NCBI GenBank assembly: GCA_964442605.1
Contig: CAYTZR010000022.1
Location: forward strand, 1 to 34,622
Direction: 5' to 3'
Length of the DNA stretch: 34,622 nucleotides
Source of the DNA: Monoglobus sp964442605
Lineage (GTDB): Bacteria; Bacillota; Clostridia; Monoglobales; Monoglobaceae
The notes beneath the pieces are model-generated. The model saw nothing but the letters and a program-made list of their open reading frames with translations, was not told the DNA's origin and made no database searches. The translations under genes were made by a program, and so were the position numbers. Shown here one piece after another: positions 6,720 through 15,813 of this stretch; the first letter of the stretch is position 1; every line of letters starts with the position of its first letter.

Positions 6720-8066
6720 CTATATTCTGATTTTCACCCATTTCCCTGCTTTAAAACGTATAGCCGCCAAAATATATCTTGATACCTGATCTCCCACAAC
6801 ACCTATCCATATGCCGGCAATTCCCCATCCGAACGTATATCCGCACAAATATGAAACGCCCGTGCGAATAGCGGTAACACTTATTGTGGACGCAACCGCG
6901 GTATACAGCGTATCTCCCGCTCCGCGCAGACAGCCCATATATATAACCTGTCGTATCTGAAACAGTACAACTACTATAATAATATGCATAATCATGACAC
7001 CGATATCAACAATCTCCGGCTCTGCAAAAAACAGTTCCATAAACGGTCTCGCGCAGAGAAAGTATAATACCGCGAGCGCTACGGAAATTATACCTCCGAC
7101 CATCTGACAGGTACTGCCGTATTCCTTTGCGCGCCGGCTTTTCCCTTCGCCCAAACTACGTCCGATAAGAGCCACAGCCGCTGCCTGCAATCCATCGCCG
7201 AACGAAAACGACAGCCCCAAAATATTCATTCCGACTTGATGCGCCGCCATCGCGGCATTACCTTGGTTCGCAGCCATTACCGCTGTCATCATAAAGCCGA
7301 TGCGCATAAGGCACTGCTCAAAAAACACGCTGTAACCAACCTTGATAATATCCTTAAGAGCCGCAGTTGCAGGCATAACATGTTTTTTTATTATATAGGA
7401 AACATTTATAAAGCTGCCCGGTCTGATAATAGACACAAGACTCATAACGCAGCCCGCCGCCGTACCGGCAACCGTCGCGATTGCGGCGCCTGTTATTCCC
7501 AGCGCAGGGAAGCCAAAATGTCCGTTTATCAGGAGATAGTTTAAAATAATATTAATAGTATTTGATGTAATATTGGTTCGCATGGTTATTTTTGTATTTC
7601 CCGCCCCGCGCTGAGCGGAATTGATGCCCATTTGAATACAATTAAAAATCATGCAGCTCATGATTATACGATAGTAAAGCACCGCGTCGTCATGGGTATC
7701 GGCAGTTGAACCGCACAGCGTCATAATCTGCGGCGCGAGTATTGAAAGAACCGAGCCCAGAACTATTGACAAGCCGATAATTATTATAATCGCGGTAAAA
7801 ACTATAGCGTTGGCATCTCTGCGCCTCTTTTCGCCGAAACGGCGTGCCGTCAGCGCCGATAGCGCCACATTAAGAGCAAAAAAAGGTGACAGCCCCAGGA
7901 ATTTGGGCTGTGCCGTAAGCCCAAGCGCCGCAACCGAATTCGCGCCTAAAGAACTGACCATAAGCGAGTCCGCAAGCCCCGCAAACTGGACAAAAAACGA
8001 CTCAACTATGGCCGGTACGGCAATTCTCAGCGTTGTGCCGATCATATATTTCTTATATTTTTTCAT
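6720..8066 (-). CDS. MATE family multidrug/Na+ antiporter
   Basis: The 448-residue protein has about twelve hydrophobic segments in two similar halves. The first half carries the family-typical ADSLMVSSLGANSVAALGL stretch (about 32-50) and the second half AMAAHQVGMN and the QAAAVALIGRSLGEG region. MATE proteins export cationic drugs or metabolites in exchange for Na+ or H+. It lies 34 bp after an ABC exporter on the same strand, so the two probably form an operon; the substrate cannot be told from sequence. No clear terminator separates it from the SRP RNA promoter. Confidence 0.9.
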   Translation of the reverse strand: MKKYKKYMIGTTLRIAVPAIVESFFVQFAGLADSLMVSSLGANSVAALGLTAQPKFLGLSPFFALNVALSALTARRFGEKRRRDANAIVFTAIIIIIGLSIVLGSVLSILAPQIMTLCGSTADTHDDAVLYYRIIMSCMIFNCIQMGINSAQRGAGNTKITMRTNITSNTINIILNYLLINGHFGFPALGITGAAIATVAGTAAGCVMSLVSIIRPGSFINVSYIIKKHVMPATAALKDIIKVGYSVFFEQCLMRIGFMMTAVMAANQGNAAMAAHQVGMNILGLSFSFGDGLQAAAVALIGRSLGEGKSRRAKEYGSTCQMVGGIISVALAVLYFLCARPFMELFFAEPEIVDIGVMIMHIIIVVVLFQIRQVIYMGCLRGAGDTLYTAVASTISVTAIRTGVSYLCGYTFGWGIAGIWIGVVGDQVSRYILAAIRFKAGKWVKIRI

Positions 8067-8100
8067 ATTATGTAAATATCATCTCTTCTCGATTATTTGT

Positions 8101-9861
8101 CTACAGCGATGCATACATGCTGTATAGGTCATAATACAATCCGCCTTTGTCTATAAGCTCCCTGTGTGTTCCCATTTCCTCTATTCCGTTTTCGGTAAGT
8201 ACCAGTATTACATTCGCGTTCCTGATAGTGGTGAGCCTATGAGCGATAGTAAATACGGTTCTGCCCTTAGCCAGCTTTTCAAGTGACTCCTGTACGATTT
8301 TTTCGCTCTCGTTATCCAGCGCCGAGGTTGCCTCGTCAAGAATAAGTATCGGCGGATTTTTAAGGAACACTCTCGCTATGCTTATTCTCTGCTTCTGTCC
8401 TCCCGACAGCTTTACTCCTCTTTCGCCCACATATGTATCATAGCCGTTTTCAAGCTCCGATATAAACTCGTGTGCGCCCGCAAGCTTTGCCGCCTCGACT
8501 ACCTCCGCATATTTTGCGCCCGGCATACCGTAGGATATATTGTCATAAACCGTACCCGAAAACAAATATACGTCCTGCTGTACCACGCCGATTGAGTTGC
8601 GTAAGGATTTCAGCGTCACATCTCTTATGTCGGTCCCATCGATTAAAATACGTCCCTCCGTTGTGTCATAAAAGCGCGGGATAAGATTGCAGAGCGTTGT
8701 TTTTCCGCCGCCCGACGGTCCCACAAGCGCCACGCTGTCACCCTTTTTTATGTCAAGATTGATGCCAGACAGTACCTCGGTATTATCGTCCAAATATCTA
8801 AAGCCGACATTTTCGAATTTTATATTCCCCTGTACGTTTGTCAGCTCCTTCGCATTCTCTTTCTCAATTATATCGGCCGGCGCGTCCATAATTTCAAGAA
8901 AACGCTCAATACCCGTCATGCCGCGCTGGAACTGCTCTGTAAACTGTATTATGGTACGAAGTGTGGCAAGGAGCGTGCTGACATACAAAAGATATGCCGT
9001 CAAGTCGGCGGGATTGATTTTTCCTTTTACCATAAATATGGCTCCCGCGACAAATACAACAAGGTACATTATGCCCTCAAACGCCCTGTTGGAGGTCTGA
9101 AATCCCGCCATATAAAAATATCCCAGCTTTTTAAGATCAAGAAACCTTTTGTTTCCTTCTTCAAACTTTTCCGCTTCAATCTTTTCGTTGGCAAAGGATT
9201 TAACAACGGTAATGCCAAGCAGCGAATCCTCAACCTGCGAATTTATTTCTCCGATTTGGTTGCGCTGTGTTTTAAAATTTCTGCGCATACGAGTGTTAAA
9301 GAATTTTACAAAGGCAAATAAAAGCGGCATTGAAGCAAACATAATTACGGTAAGCGGAACGTTTACTCCGCAAAGAATGATAAACGATACAACAATTTTC
9401 AACGCCGCGATAAAAAATTCCTCCGGGCAGTGATGAGCAAACTCGGTTATATCAAACAAGTCGCTTGTTATCCTAGCCATAATCTGACCGACCTTATGCT
9501 CGGTGTAGTACGCGTGCGAGAGCTTTTCCAGATGTTCAAACAAATCTCTGCGCATATCCGTTTCTATTTTGGCTCCCATAATGTGCCCTGTATCCGCCAT
9601 ATAAAAATTCGCTGCCGAGTCCAATATTCGCAGGACAAGATAGAACAGACCGATTTTAAGTATCAACCCGACTGTCAATCCTGCAATATTGTTTATGCCC
9701 ATATTGGTAATATACCGCACCAGCATGGGAAAAATCAGCTCGCACACTGTTGTAAGCGATGCGCACAACAGGTCAAGTATCAATATCCATTTATATTTTT
9801 TAAAGTACGGCGCAAATCTTTTTATAAGATACCCCATCTTCATTTGTTTTTCTTCCTGCAT
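8101..9861 (-). CDS. ABC exporter half-transporter (ATP-binding/permease fusion)
   Basis: This is a type IV (MsbA/BmrA-like) exporter of about 586 residues: an N-terminal six-helix membrane domain (about 25-320) and a C-terminal ATPase with Walker A GPSGGGKTT (about 381-389), signature LSGGQKQR (about 485), Walker B ILILDEATSALD (about 505-516) and the switch histidine in IAHR (about 541). A half-transporter works as a dimer; no partner half lies next to it, so a homodimer is likely. A TTG two codons earlier (9867) is an alternative start closer to the AGGAGG site. It precedes a MATE gene, and drug or lipid export is inferred only from the families. Confidence 0.92.
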   Translation of the reverse strand: MQEEKQMKMGYLIKRFAPYFKKYKWILILDLLCASLTTVCELIFPMLVRYITNMGINNIAGLTVGLILKIGLFYLVLRILDSAANFYMADTGHIMGAKIETDMRRDLFEHLEKLSHAYYTEHKVGQIMARITSDLFDITEFAHHCPEEFFIAALKIVVSFIILCGVNVPLTVIMFASMPLLFAFVKFFNTRMRRNFKTQRNQIGEINSQVEDSLLGITVVKSFANEKIEAEKFEEGNKRFLDLKKLGYFYMAGFQTSNRAFEGIMYLVVFVAGAIFMVKGKINPADLTAYLLYVSTLLATLRTIIQFTEQFQRGMTGIERFLEIMDAPADIIEKENAKELTNVQGNIKFENVGFRYLDDNTEVLSGINLDIKKGDSVALVGPSGGGKTTLCNLIPRFYDTTEGRILIDGTDIRDVTLKSLRNSIGVVQQDVYLFSGTVYDNISYGMPGAKYAEVVEAAKLAGAHEFISELENGYDTYVGERGVKLSGGQKQRISIARVFLKNPPILILDEATSALDNESEKIVQESLEKLAKGRTVFTIAHRLTTIRNANVILVLTENGIEEMGTHRELIDKGGLYYDLYSMYASL

Positions 9862-9900
9862 TACCAAACGAGCCTCCTATATAAGTCTGCATACAGTATT

Positions 9901-9929
9901 ATTTTATAGTATTATAAAGTTAAAGTCAA
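9901..9929 (-). promoter_or_regulatory. Promoter of the ABC-MATE unit
   Basis: Minus-strand -35 TTGACT (9924-9929), 17-bp spacer, -10 TAAAAT (9901-9906), followed by an AGGAGG ribosome binding site. Confidence 0.65.
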
Positions 9930-10133
9930 TAACAAAAAACAAAGCGAGATATATTAAAGCTGTCGCTGACAGTTACAAATCATTTATTGATTTTGTATCT
10001 GTATTGCCCTGAATATATGAATATATATATGAATATATAATGAAAAAAGTCAAATGTTTAACTATGTAAACACAAATAAAAATCAAATAAAAACCAAATC
10101 CTTATATGAGAAATAATATTGTTACGCTGCGGA
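9930..10133. other. Intergenic region with promoter-like repeat fragment and AT repeats
   Basis: Part of the 307-bp gene-free gap between the ABC exporter and the GGDEF gene. It contains ACAAAGCGAGA (9939-9949) and TAAAGCTGTCGCTGAC (9955-9970), which match parts of the left-edge tandem promoter region on the opposite strand; a small inverted repeat CTGTC-GCT-GACAG (9960-9972); and an imperfect tandem array of TGAATATATA-like units (about 10010-10041). No coding sequence is seen. Confidence 0.5.
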
Positions 10134-10160
10134 ACAAAAACAGTCCCGATAAACGGGACC
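10134..10160 (-). terminator. Intrinsic terminator after the GGDEF gene
   Basis: On the minus strand GGTCCCG-TTTAT-CGGGACT (10143-10160) forms a GC-rich hairpin followed by GTTTTTG. It lies directly after the GGDEF gene. Confidence 0.85.
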
Positions 10161-10174
10161 GTATATAAATAATA

Positions 10175-11320
10175 TCAGCTGCTGCGCATTTTACATGAGT
10201 ATAGGTCTTTTTCATTCTCATATTCTATAATAGTATACTTGTTTTTTCCGCTGTTTTTCGACTCATACAAAAGTCTGTCTGACAGCTTGTAAAGATCCTC
10301 AAAGGTCAGTTTTGTATCTTTTACTGTCACTATACCAATACTGCTCCCGAGAGTTATATTTACCTTTTGACCTATTCTTTCGCAAATCTTTAAAACAGCC
10401 ACAGCCTTTTGCCTGATTTTTTCAATATCAGACATATCTTTTATTAATATAAAAAACTCATCGCCACCCACGCGGCTTATCACATCATCCGCTTTAAACA
10501 GACCTTTTATTTCGCCTCCGAACACCCTTAGTATGTTATCGCCGCATACATGCCCGTATGTATCATTGATGGCTTTAAAATTATCCATATCCATCATAAT
10601 GACCGTATAGTGTTCCTCCATACCGGCTGCGTCCATATATTCTTGGCAGTAGTATTCGCAGCCCTGTTTGTTGTAAAGCGAAGTCAGCATATCCGTATTT
10701 CCCATTTTAAACAGCTTCTTTTTCATTATGTAATCCTCAACTCTTACATAAACAATAAAACAGGACAAAACTCCCGAAAACAAAATCGCTGCGATAGTTG
10801 AAAATATATCCTGGCATGCAATATAATAGGGCTTATACTCGTATGCCAATACCGAAAACAGCGTCCCCATAACAATCGATACGGTTAGAGTTATGCTCGG
10901 TCTTATAATAAACAGCGCCGGCATTGTCATGATAAACAGCGAGATATAAACCTGAACGTTATCAGGATACGGAAATATACTTATTAATATAAATCCCGCA
11001 AACATCAGCACATACATAGCCACGCACATGCTCTGTATCAGGTAATAATTGGTTAATTTAAGCTTTATCGCGGTTATTGAAAATATTAAAAATACCAGAA
11101 AAACAGGATACAGCAAATAATACTCCGTTGTCGCACTCCATCCGATTATAATATGAGGAGTAATAAAAATAAGCGCAGTAAGCAAAACAATTCCGGAAAC
11201 AGCGATAAACATCATATAGTACAAATTGCTTTTGGCGTTTTCTGCCGATAATTTCTTAAAGTATTCGGATTGAATTTCTGTTCTTTCACGAAGCGCGCTC
11301 GCGCTAAACGATACTTTCAT
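10175..11320 (-). CDS. Membrane-bound GGDEF diguanylate cyclase
   Basis: The 381-residue protein has six predicted membrane helices (about 35-195) and a C-terminal GGDEF domain (about 205-370) with an intact GGDEF motif at 285-289 and MDMDNFKAINDTYGH upstream, so it should make cyclic di-GMP from two GTP. The inhibitory I-site, normally RxxD, reads KADD, so product inhibition may be weakened. No EAL or other output domain is present. The unnamed membrane sensor domain would perceive the input. A consensus promoter and AAGGAG ribosome binding site precede it, and a terminator follows, so it is transcribed alone. It lies next to a surface cellulase gene; a regulatory link is possible but unsupported. 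Confidence 0.92.
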   Translation of the reverse strand: MKVSFSASALRERTEIQSEYFKKLSAENAKSNLYYMMFIAVSGIVLLTALIFITPHIIIGWSATTEYYLLYPVFLVFLIFSITAIKLKLTNYYLIQSMCVAMYVLMFAGFILISIFPYPDNVQVYISLFIMTMPALFIIRPSITLTVSIVMGTLFSVLAYEYKPYYIACQDIFSTIAAILFSGVLSCFIVYVRVEDYIMKKKLFKMGNTDMLTSLYNKQGCEYYCQEYMDAAGMEEHYTVIMMDMDNFKAINDTYGHVCGDNILRVFGGEIKGLFKADDVISRVGGDEFFILIKDMSDIEKIRQKAVAVLKICERIGQKVNITLGSSIGIVTVKDTKLTFEDLYKLSDRLLYESKNSGKNKYTIIEYENEKDLYSCKMRSS

Positions 11321-11349
11321 CCAGTCAACTCCTTGTTAAGTATTATCGA

Positions 11350-11378
11350 ATTATACCACAATAAATTATAGACTTCAA
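11350..11378 (-). promoter_or_regulatory. Promoter of the GGDEF gene
   Basis: Minus-strand -35 TTGAAG (11373-11378), 17-bp spacer, -10 TATAAT (11350-11355). Confidence 0.65.
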
Positions 11379-11456
11379 GTGCAAACACCCCCATATTTTG
11401 TATATCAAACGGCATGTTTATTGTACAATATTATTATTTACCCTATCCGATAATGC

Positions 11457-12989
11457 CTAAAATCTTCCGAATACAAATTTGCCGGATTCGCTCAGACTGT
11501 CCACTGTAACAGAGCTTGGCGCGGTTCCGGGGATTAACGCGGCAGAGCTTTCGTCTTTATCGCACAGTGACCAGTTAGCCCAGCTAATCCCTCTTTCATC
11601 CAAAAAGTCAAGCCACTCCGCAGCGCTTTCCAAATATACGCCGCCGCTGCCGTCTGCCGCGCTTGTTCCCCATTCGCTTATAAAAATAGGCGCATTCTCA
11701 GACAAGGCATAGTCGATTTTATCACGGAGATAGCTTCCGTGGGTTCCGGCATAAAAATGGCAGGTATACATTATATTGTCAAACTCAAGCGGGTCATCAG
11801 CCGCTATATCAACATCCTGGCTCCACGAGGTTGATCCGACAAGCACAACCGCATCGGTATTTTGACGTATCACGGGAATTACCGCTTCGGCATAAGGCTT
11901 AACATTTCCCTGCCAGCTTATCCCGCCGTTCGGTTCATTGCAAATTTCATATATCACATTCGGCACATCCGCGTACTTAGCTGAGCTTTCGGCAAAAAAT
12001 TCCATCGCGTCGCTTAAATACTTCATTGGATCGTTATCGCTCAAAATATGCCAATCAATAATCACGTACATATCATTGGCGATTGCGTTGTCAACGGCGT
12101 TATATACGAGCTGCTTCATACTGTCCTTTTGACTGATATAACCACCTTCGTCTGTATACATAGCGACGCGGAAAAGGTTCGCTCCGCTGTCCGCCGTACT
12201 CTTTAAGGCATCATAGGAGGTATAATCCGAATACCACTGTAGCCCGTGACTGCTCATGCCGTGAAGGACTATCGGCTCTCCATACTGATTTGAAAGACGC
12301 GTTCCTATAACCGAAAGTCTGCCGTTTTGAGCCGCTCCGCCGCTTATATAATTCCGTACAGGAGCCTCTGTTGCCATAGATGTTACGGGTAACGCCGTCT
12401 CCTTCTTCGCACGCATAATTATCGCACATGCCTCCGCTCTGGTCAGCGAACTCGTGGGGTTAAAGCATCCGTTTTCATCGCCTGTCAAAATCCCGTTATT
12501 ATAAGCCCGAACTACAAGGTACCCGTATCTGCCGGGTATTTCGTTAAAATCCTTAATTGATGTCATATATTTATAATATGCATTGTTTTCATGCTCGTTC
12601 TCAGGGATTTTAAAGGCTAAATCGATAATTTTCACCGCCATTTGACGGGTTATCGGCGCATCAAAATCCTTCTCAAAAATTTCGTCATAATCATACCAGC
12701 CGTTTTCATAGGCATACTTCATGTTTCCGCTTGCCCAATGCGCATCGCTCTGCGGCTGATTTCCCGCGACACAGCGCATGACAACGCTTATAAATTCGGC
12801 ATAGGTTATTGTTTCGTTCGGTCTGAAGGTTCCGTCCTCATATCCGTTGAGCAAGCCCAAGTTCGCCATGCTCTCCACGTTTTCGGCATACCACTCTCCG
12901 CTCGGCACATCAGAAAAGGCGGACGCGCTCATACATGAAAATATAAAGAATATCAGTACCGCCGATGTAATCAGTTTAATCTTCTTCAA
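11457..12989 (-). CDS. Secreted SLH-anchored GH5 endoglucanase (cellulase)
   Basis: The 510-residue protein begins with a signal peptide (about 1-24, ending in SASA), followed by three S-layer homology repeats (about 25-68, 80-128 and 140-196) that bind secondary cell-wall polymer. A GH5 catalytic domain follows (about 215-500): HGMSSHGLQWYS, the acid/base glutamate in EICNEP (E352), HFYAGTH, and the nucleophile in FISEWGTS (E439). This pattern resembles GH5 subfamily 2 endo-1,4-beta-glucanases. It would hydrolyse cellulose or a related beta-glucan at the cell surface. The start codon is TTG, with GGAGG nine bases upstream. No cellulose-binding module or dockerin is seen. Confidence 0.92.
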   Translation of the reverse strand: MKKIKLITSAVLIFFIFSCMSASAFSDVPSGEWYAENVESMANLGLLNGYEDGTFRPNETITYAEFISVVMRCVAGNQPQSDAHWASGNMKYAYENGWYDYDEIFEKDFDAPITRQMAVKIIDLAFKIPENEHENNAYYKYMTSIKDFNEIPGRYGYLVVRAYNNGILTGDENGCFNPTSSLTRAEACAIIMRAKKETALPVTSMATEAPVRNYISGGAAQNGRLSVIGTRLSNQYGEPIVLHGMSSHGLQWYSDYTSYDALKSTADSGANLFRVAMYTDEGGYISQKDSMKQLVYNAVDNAIANDMYVIIDWHILSDNDPMKYLSDAMEFFAESSAKYADVPNVIYEICNEPNGGISWQGNVKPYAEAVIPVIRQNTDAVVLVGSTSWSQDVDIAADDPLEFDNIMYTCHFYAGTHGSYLRDKIDYALSENAPIFISEWGTSAADGSGGVYLESAAEWLDFLDERGISWANWSLCDKDESSAALIPGTAPSSVTVDSLSESGKFVFGRF

Positions 12990-13020
12990 AACAACGCACC
13001 TCCATATGTTGGTTCAATTA

Positions 13021-13033
13021 GGGGCTTTACCCC
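13021..13033. promoter_or_regulatory. Small hairpin in the cellulase 5' leader
   Basis: GGGG-CTTTA-CCCC is an inverted repeat between the cellulase promoter and its ribosome binding site. I compared it with known cyclic di-GMP riboswitch cores and saw no match. A regulatory role is unproven. Confidence 0.25.
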
Positions 13034-13057
13034 GTCTCGCTTTTAGTTATATCTACA

Positions 13058-13086
13058 ATATAATACACAACATATCAATAAGTCAA
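13058..13086 (-). promoter_or_regulatory. Promoter of the cellulase gene
   Basis: Minus-strand -35 TTGACT (13081-13086), 17-bp spacer, -10 TTATAT (13058-13063; TATATT one base further is an alternative). Confidence 0.5.
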
Positions 13087-13142
13087 TATTTTTTTAAAAT
13101 TCAAAATAATTGAAAAACCTGTTTTCTCTAAAAACTAAATTA

Positions 13143-13170
13143 CAATATAAAATAAACAATATAAAATAAA
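13143..13170. repeat. 14-bp perfect tandem duplication
   Basis: CAATATAAAATAAA is present twice with no gap (13143-13156, 13157-13170), just upstream of the radical SAM promoter in the divergent region. Confidence 0.9.
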
Positions 13171-13177
13171 AATTCAC

Positions 13178-13205
13178 TTGAAAATAGCGGAGATTATGAT
13201 ATAAT
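13178..13205 (+). promoter_or_regulatory. Promoter of the radical SAM operon
   Basis: Plus-strand -35 TTGAAA (13178-13183), 16-bp spacer, -10 TATAAT (13200-13205). Confidence 0.65.
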
Positions 13206-13233
13206 AAAACAAATAGGCACGTGGGGGTACTCA

Positions 13234-15102
13234 ATGGGAAAATTTACCGACAAATACAAAATCAAATTTGAGGACTGCTTAAAACGGGTACAAAAACCGG
13301 CAAGATATATAGGCAACGAGTTCGGCAGTGTTCATAAGGAGTGGCGCGATGATATGATGTCGTTTGCGTTCTGCTTCCCCGATGTTTACGAGGTGGGAAT
13401 GTCTCACCTCGGCATTAAGATACTTTATCATATGCTAAATGAGCGCGATGACACAGTTTGCGAAAGGGTGTACGCTCCATGGGACGATATGGAGCGGGAA
13501 ATGCGCGGAAACGGTATCCCTTTGCTATCCATGGAGAGCTATGTCCCCGTAAAAAATTTTGACTTCGTGGCGTTTACGCTCCAATATGAAATGAGCTATT
13601 CCAATATAGTAAACATGCTTGATTTGGCGGGTGTACCGCTTCGAACCTCTGAGCGCGGTGAAGACGATCCGTTTGTATGCTGCGGCGGTCCCTGCGCTTA
13701 TCATGCGGAGCCTCTGGCTGATCTGGTTGACTTTTTTATTCTCGGCGAGGGCGAGGAGGTCAACAATGAGATTATGGACGTATATAAAAAATGGCGCGGC
13801 GGCGGCGGGCGCGATCGTGATGAATTCCTTATGTCGCTTATACCTCTCGGCGGAATATATGTGCCGAAATTTTATGACGTTGTATATAACGATGACAATA
13901 CGATAAAAAGCTTTGAACCAAACCGTCCCGGTGTGCCGAAGCAGGTCAGAAAACGTATAATAGGCGACTTGGATAACACATACATTCCGAAGCAGCTTAT
14001 TGTCCCGTTTATGGAAACCGTTCACGACAGAATTATGCTGGAAATCTTCAGAGGCTGTATACGCGGCTGCCGGTTCTGCCAAGCTGGATATATATACCGT
14101 CCTGTCCGTGAACGCAGCGTGGACAAGCTTGTTGAGGTTGCGGATGCCTGCATCAGAAACACAGGCTATGAGGAAATGTCCATGTCATCACTCAGCACCA
14201 GCGACTACAGAAACCTCGGTGAACTGACGGACAGGCTACTTGATATAACCGTAGACAAGCGAATAAATCTTTCGCTGCCGTCGCTGAGAGTTGATAACTT
14301 TTCTATGGAGCTTATGGAAAAGGTGCAAAGGGTAAAAAAGAGCGGTCTTACGTTTGCTCCGGAGGCGGGAACCCAAAGACTGCGTGACGTAATAAACAAA
14401 AACGTGCTGGAGAGCGACCTGATACGCACCTCGGGTATCGCTTTCAGAGGCGGATACAACCGTATAAAGCTGTACTTTATGCTTGGACTGCCGACGGAGA
14501 CCTACGATGATATATTGGGCATAGCGGAGCTTGGCAAAAAGGTAATCGATGAAGGCTTCTTTTCTATCCCGCCCGAGGAACGCAAGGGGCGCAGCGTGAG
14601 TATAACCATAAGCACATCGTTTTTTGTTCCGAAGCCGTTTACGCCGTTCCAGTGGGAGCCTCAAAATCCTATTAACGAAATGGAAGAAAAGGCTAAGTTC
14701 CTGAAAAATAACATAAAATCCAAAAAGATTGTGTATAACTGGCACAACAGCGACATAAGCCTGCTTGAAGCAGTTTTCGCGAAAGGTGACAGACGGCTTT
14801 CCGAGGTTCTTATAACGGCACAGAAATTAGGCTGCAAGTTTGACGGCTGGAGTGACTTCTTTGACTTTGACCGCTGGATGGAGGCGTTTCGTCTGCACGG
14901 AATTGACCCCGCCTTTTACGCGAACAGACGTATAGGCTATGATGAAATACTGCCGTGGGATTACGCGGATATAGGCATACCGAAGTCATATTTTATAAAG
15001 GAACACAAACGGGCATATGAAGAAGTGACAACCCCGGACTGCCGCAAAAAATGCAGCGGCTGCGGTGCCGCGTGCTTTGGAAGGGGTGTTTGCTTTGAGT
15101 AA
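13234..15102 (+). CDS. B12-binding/radical SAM family protein (TIGR03960 type)
   Basis: The 622-residue protein has an N-terminal cobalamin-binding-like region (about 40-180), a radical SAM core with the [4Fe-4S] cysteines in CIRGCRFC (C275, C279, C282), and a cysteine-rich C-terminus with about six cysteines in the last 25 residues, a possible second metal site. The family is widespread in Clostridia and is almost always encoded next to a DUF2344 protein, as here, where the next gene overlaps it by 8 bp. The biochemical reaction is not established, to my knowledge. The partnership hints at RNA or protein modification, since these genes often neighbour rng, rplU and rpmA, but those are not present here. 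Confidence 0.9.
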   Translation: MGKFTDKYKIKFEDCLKRVQKPARYIGNEFGSVHKEWRDDMMSFAFCFPDVYEVGMSHLGIKILYHMLNERDDTVCERVYAPWDDMEREMRGNGIPLLSMESYVPVKNFDFVAFTLQYEMSYSNIVNMLDLAGVPLRTSERGEDDPFVCCGGPCAYHAEPLADLVDFFILGEGEEVNNEIMDVYKKWRGGGGRDRDEFLMSLIPLGGIYVPKFYDVVYNDDNTIKSFEPNRPGVPKQVRKRIIGDLDNTYIPKQLIVPFMETVHDRIMLEIFRGCIRGCRFCQAGYIYRPVRERSVDKLVEVADACIRNTGYEEMSMSSLSTSDYRNLGELTDRLLDITVDKRINLSLPSLRVDNFSMELMEKVQRVKKSGLTFAPEAGTQRLRDVINKNVLESDLIRTSGIAFRGGYNRIKLYFMLGLPTETYDDILGIAELGKKVIDEGFFSIPPEERKGRSVSITISTSFFVPKPFTPFQWEPQNPINEMEEKAKFLKNNIKSKKIVYNWHNSDISLLEAVFAKGDRRLSEVLITAQKLGCKFDGWSDFFDFDRWMEAFRLHGIDPAFYANRRIGYDEILPWDYADIGIPKSYFIKEHKRAYEEVTTPDCRKKCSGCGAACFGRGVCFE

Positions 15103-15787
15103 AAGACGGTTAAGATTTTCGAAGCTGAATATGGCAAAGTATATTTCACACCTTGACCTGCTGCGTTGCTTTACCCGCTCGATTATGCGCGCGGAACTGC
15201 CGGTGAAATACTCTCAGGGCTTTAATCCTCATCAAAAGATAACCTTTTCCCTCCCTCTTTCGATAGGTGTAACAAGCGTATGCGAATGTGTGGATGTTGA
15301 TTTTGAGGACAACGTTTCGGACAACGAAATTATGACTCGTCTCAATAAAACACTTCCGCCGGACATAAGAATACTTGCCGTTGGGGATACGACAAAAAAC
15401 GCGAACGATATATTTGCCGCTGTATATGATGTGTCGCTGATAACGCCAAAGCAGGCGGAAAATTCAGATATTTCGGTCATTGATGAATTTTTCAAACAGG
15501 CTGAGGTTATCATAATGAAAAAGACAAAAAAGAAGGGCGAACAGCCCGTTAATCTTATGGAATTTATAAAGGGTGTGTCACCTGCCGGCTTGCGAAAATT
15601 CGGAGACGAATACGCCATAAATATGACTATGACTCTGTCGGCGGGCGGACACGGCAACTTAAAGCCTGAAATTGCCGTGAACACGCTTATTGATTATCTG
15701 ATACCCAAAATACCGGTCACAGGCTACAACATACACCGTACAAAAATCCTCTGCGGTTCTGAGGAAGCGCCGCAGGAATTTAAATAA
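15095..15787 (+). CDS. DUF2344/TIGR03936 protein, partner of the radical SAM protein
   Basis: From the chosen TTG start the protein has 230 residues and begins LSKRRLRFSKLNMAKYISHLDLLRC, with the first residue read as Met; the segment after it (MAKYISHLDLLR, then KYSQGFNPHQKI) is diagnostic of DUF2344. Function is unknown; family members accompany, or are fused to, TIGR03960 radical SAM proteins. The TTG at 15095 has GGAAGGGG eight bases upstream and overlaps the end of the radical SAM gene. A GTG at 15065 would add ten residues but lacks a clear ribosome binding site. The overlap implies translational coupling. Confidence 0.85.
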   Translation: MSKRRLRFSKLNMAKYISHLDLLRCFTRSIMRAELPVKYSQGFNPHQKITFSLPLSIGVTSVCECVDVDFEDNVSDNEIMTRLNKTLPPDIRILAVGDTTKNANDIFAAVYDVSLITPKQAENSDISVIDEFFKQAEVIIMKKTKKKGEQPVNLMEFIKGVSPAGLRKFGDEYAINMTMTLSAGGHGNLKPEIAVNTLIDYLIPKIPVTGYNIHRTKILCGSEEAPQEFK

Positions 15788-15813
15788 AATATTATTTATT
15801 CGGAGGTAATCAC

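Noticed and set aside
13021..13086. Possible cyclic di-GMP riboswitch in the cellulase leader
   Set aside because: Only a 4-bp GC hairpin is present; the conserved cores of known cyclic di-GMP riboswitches are not there and the leader is too short.
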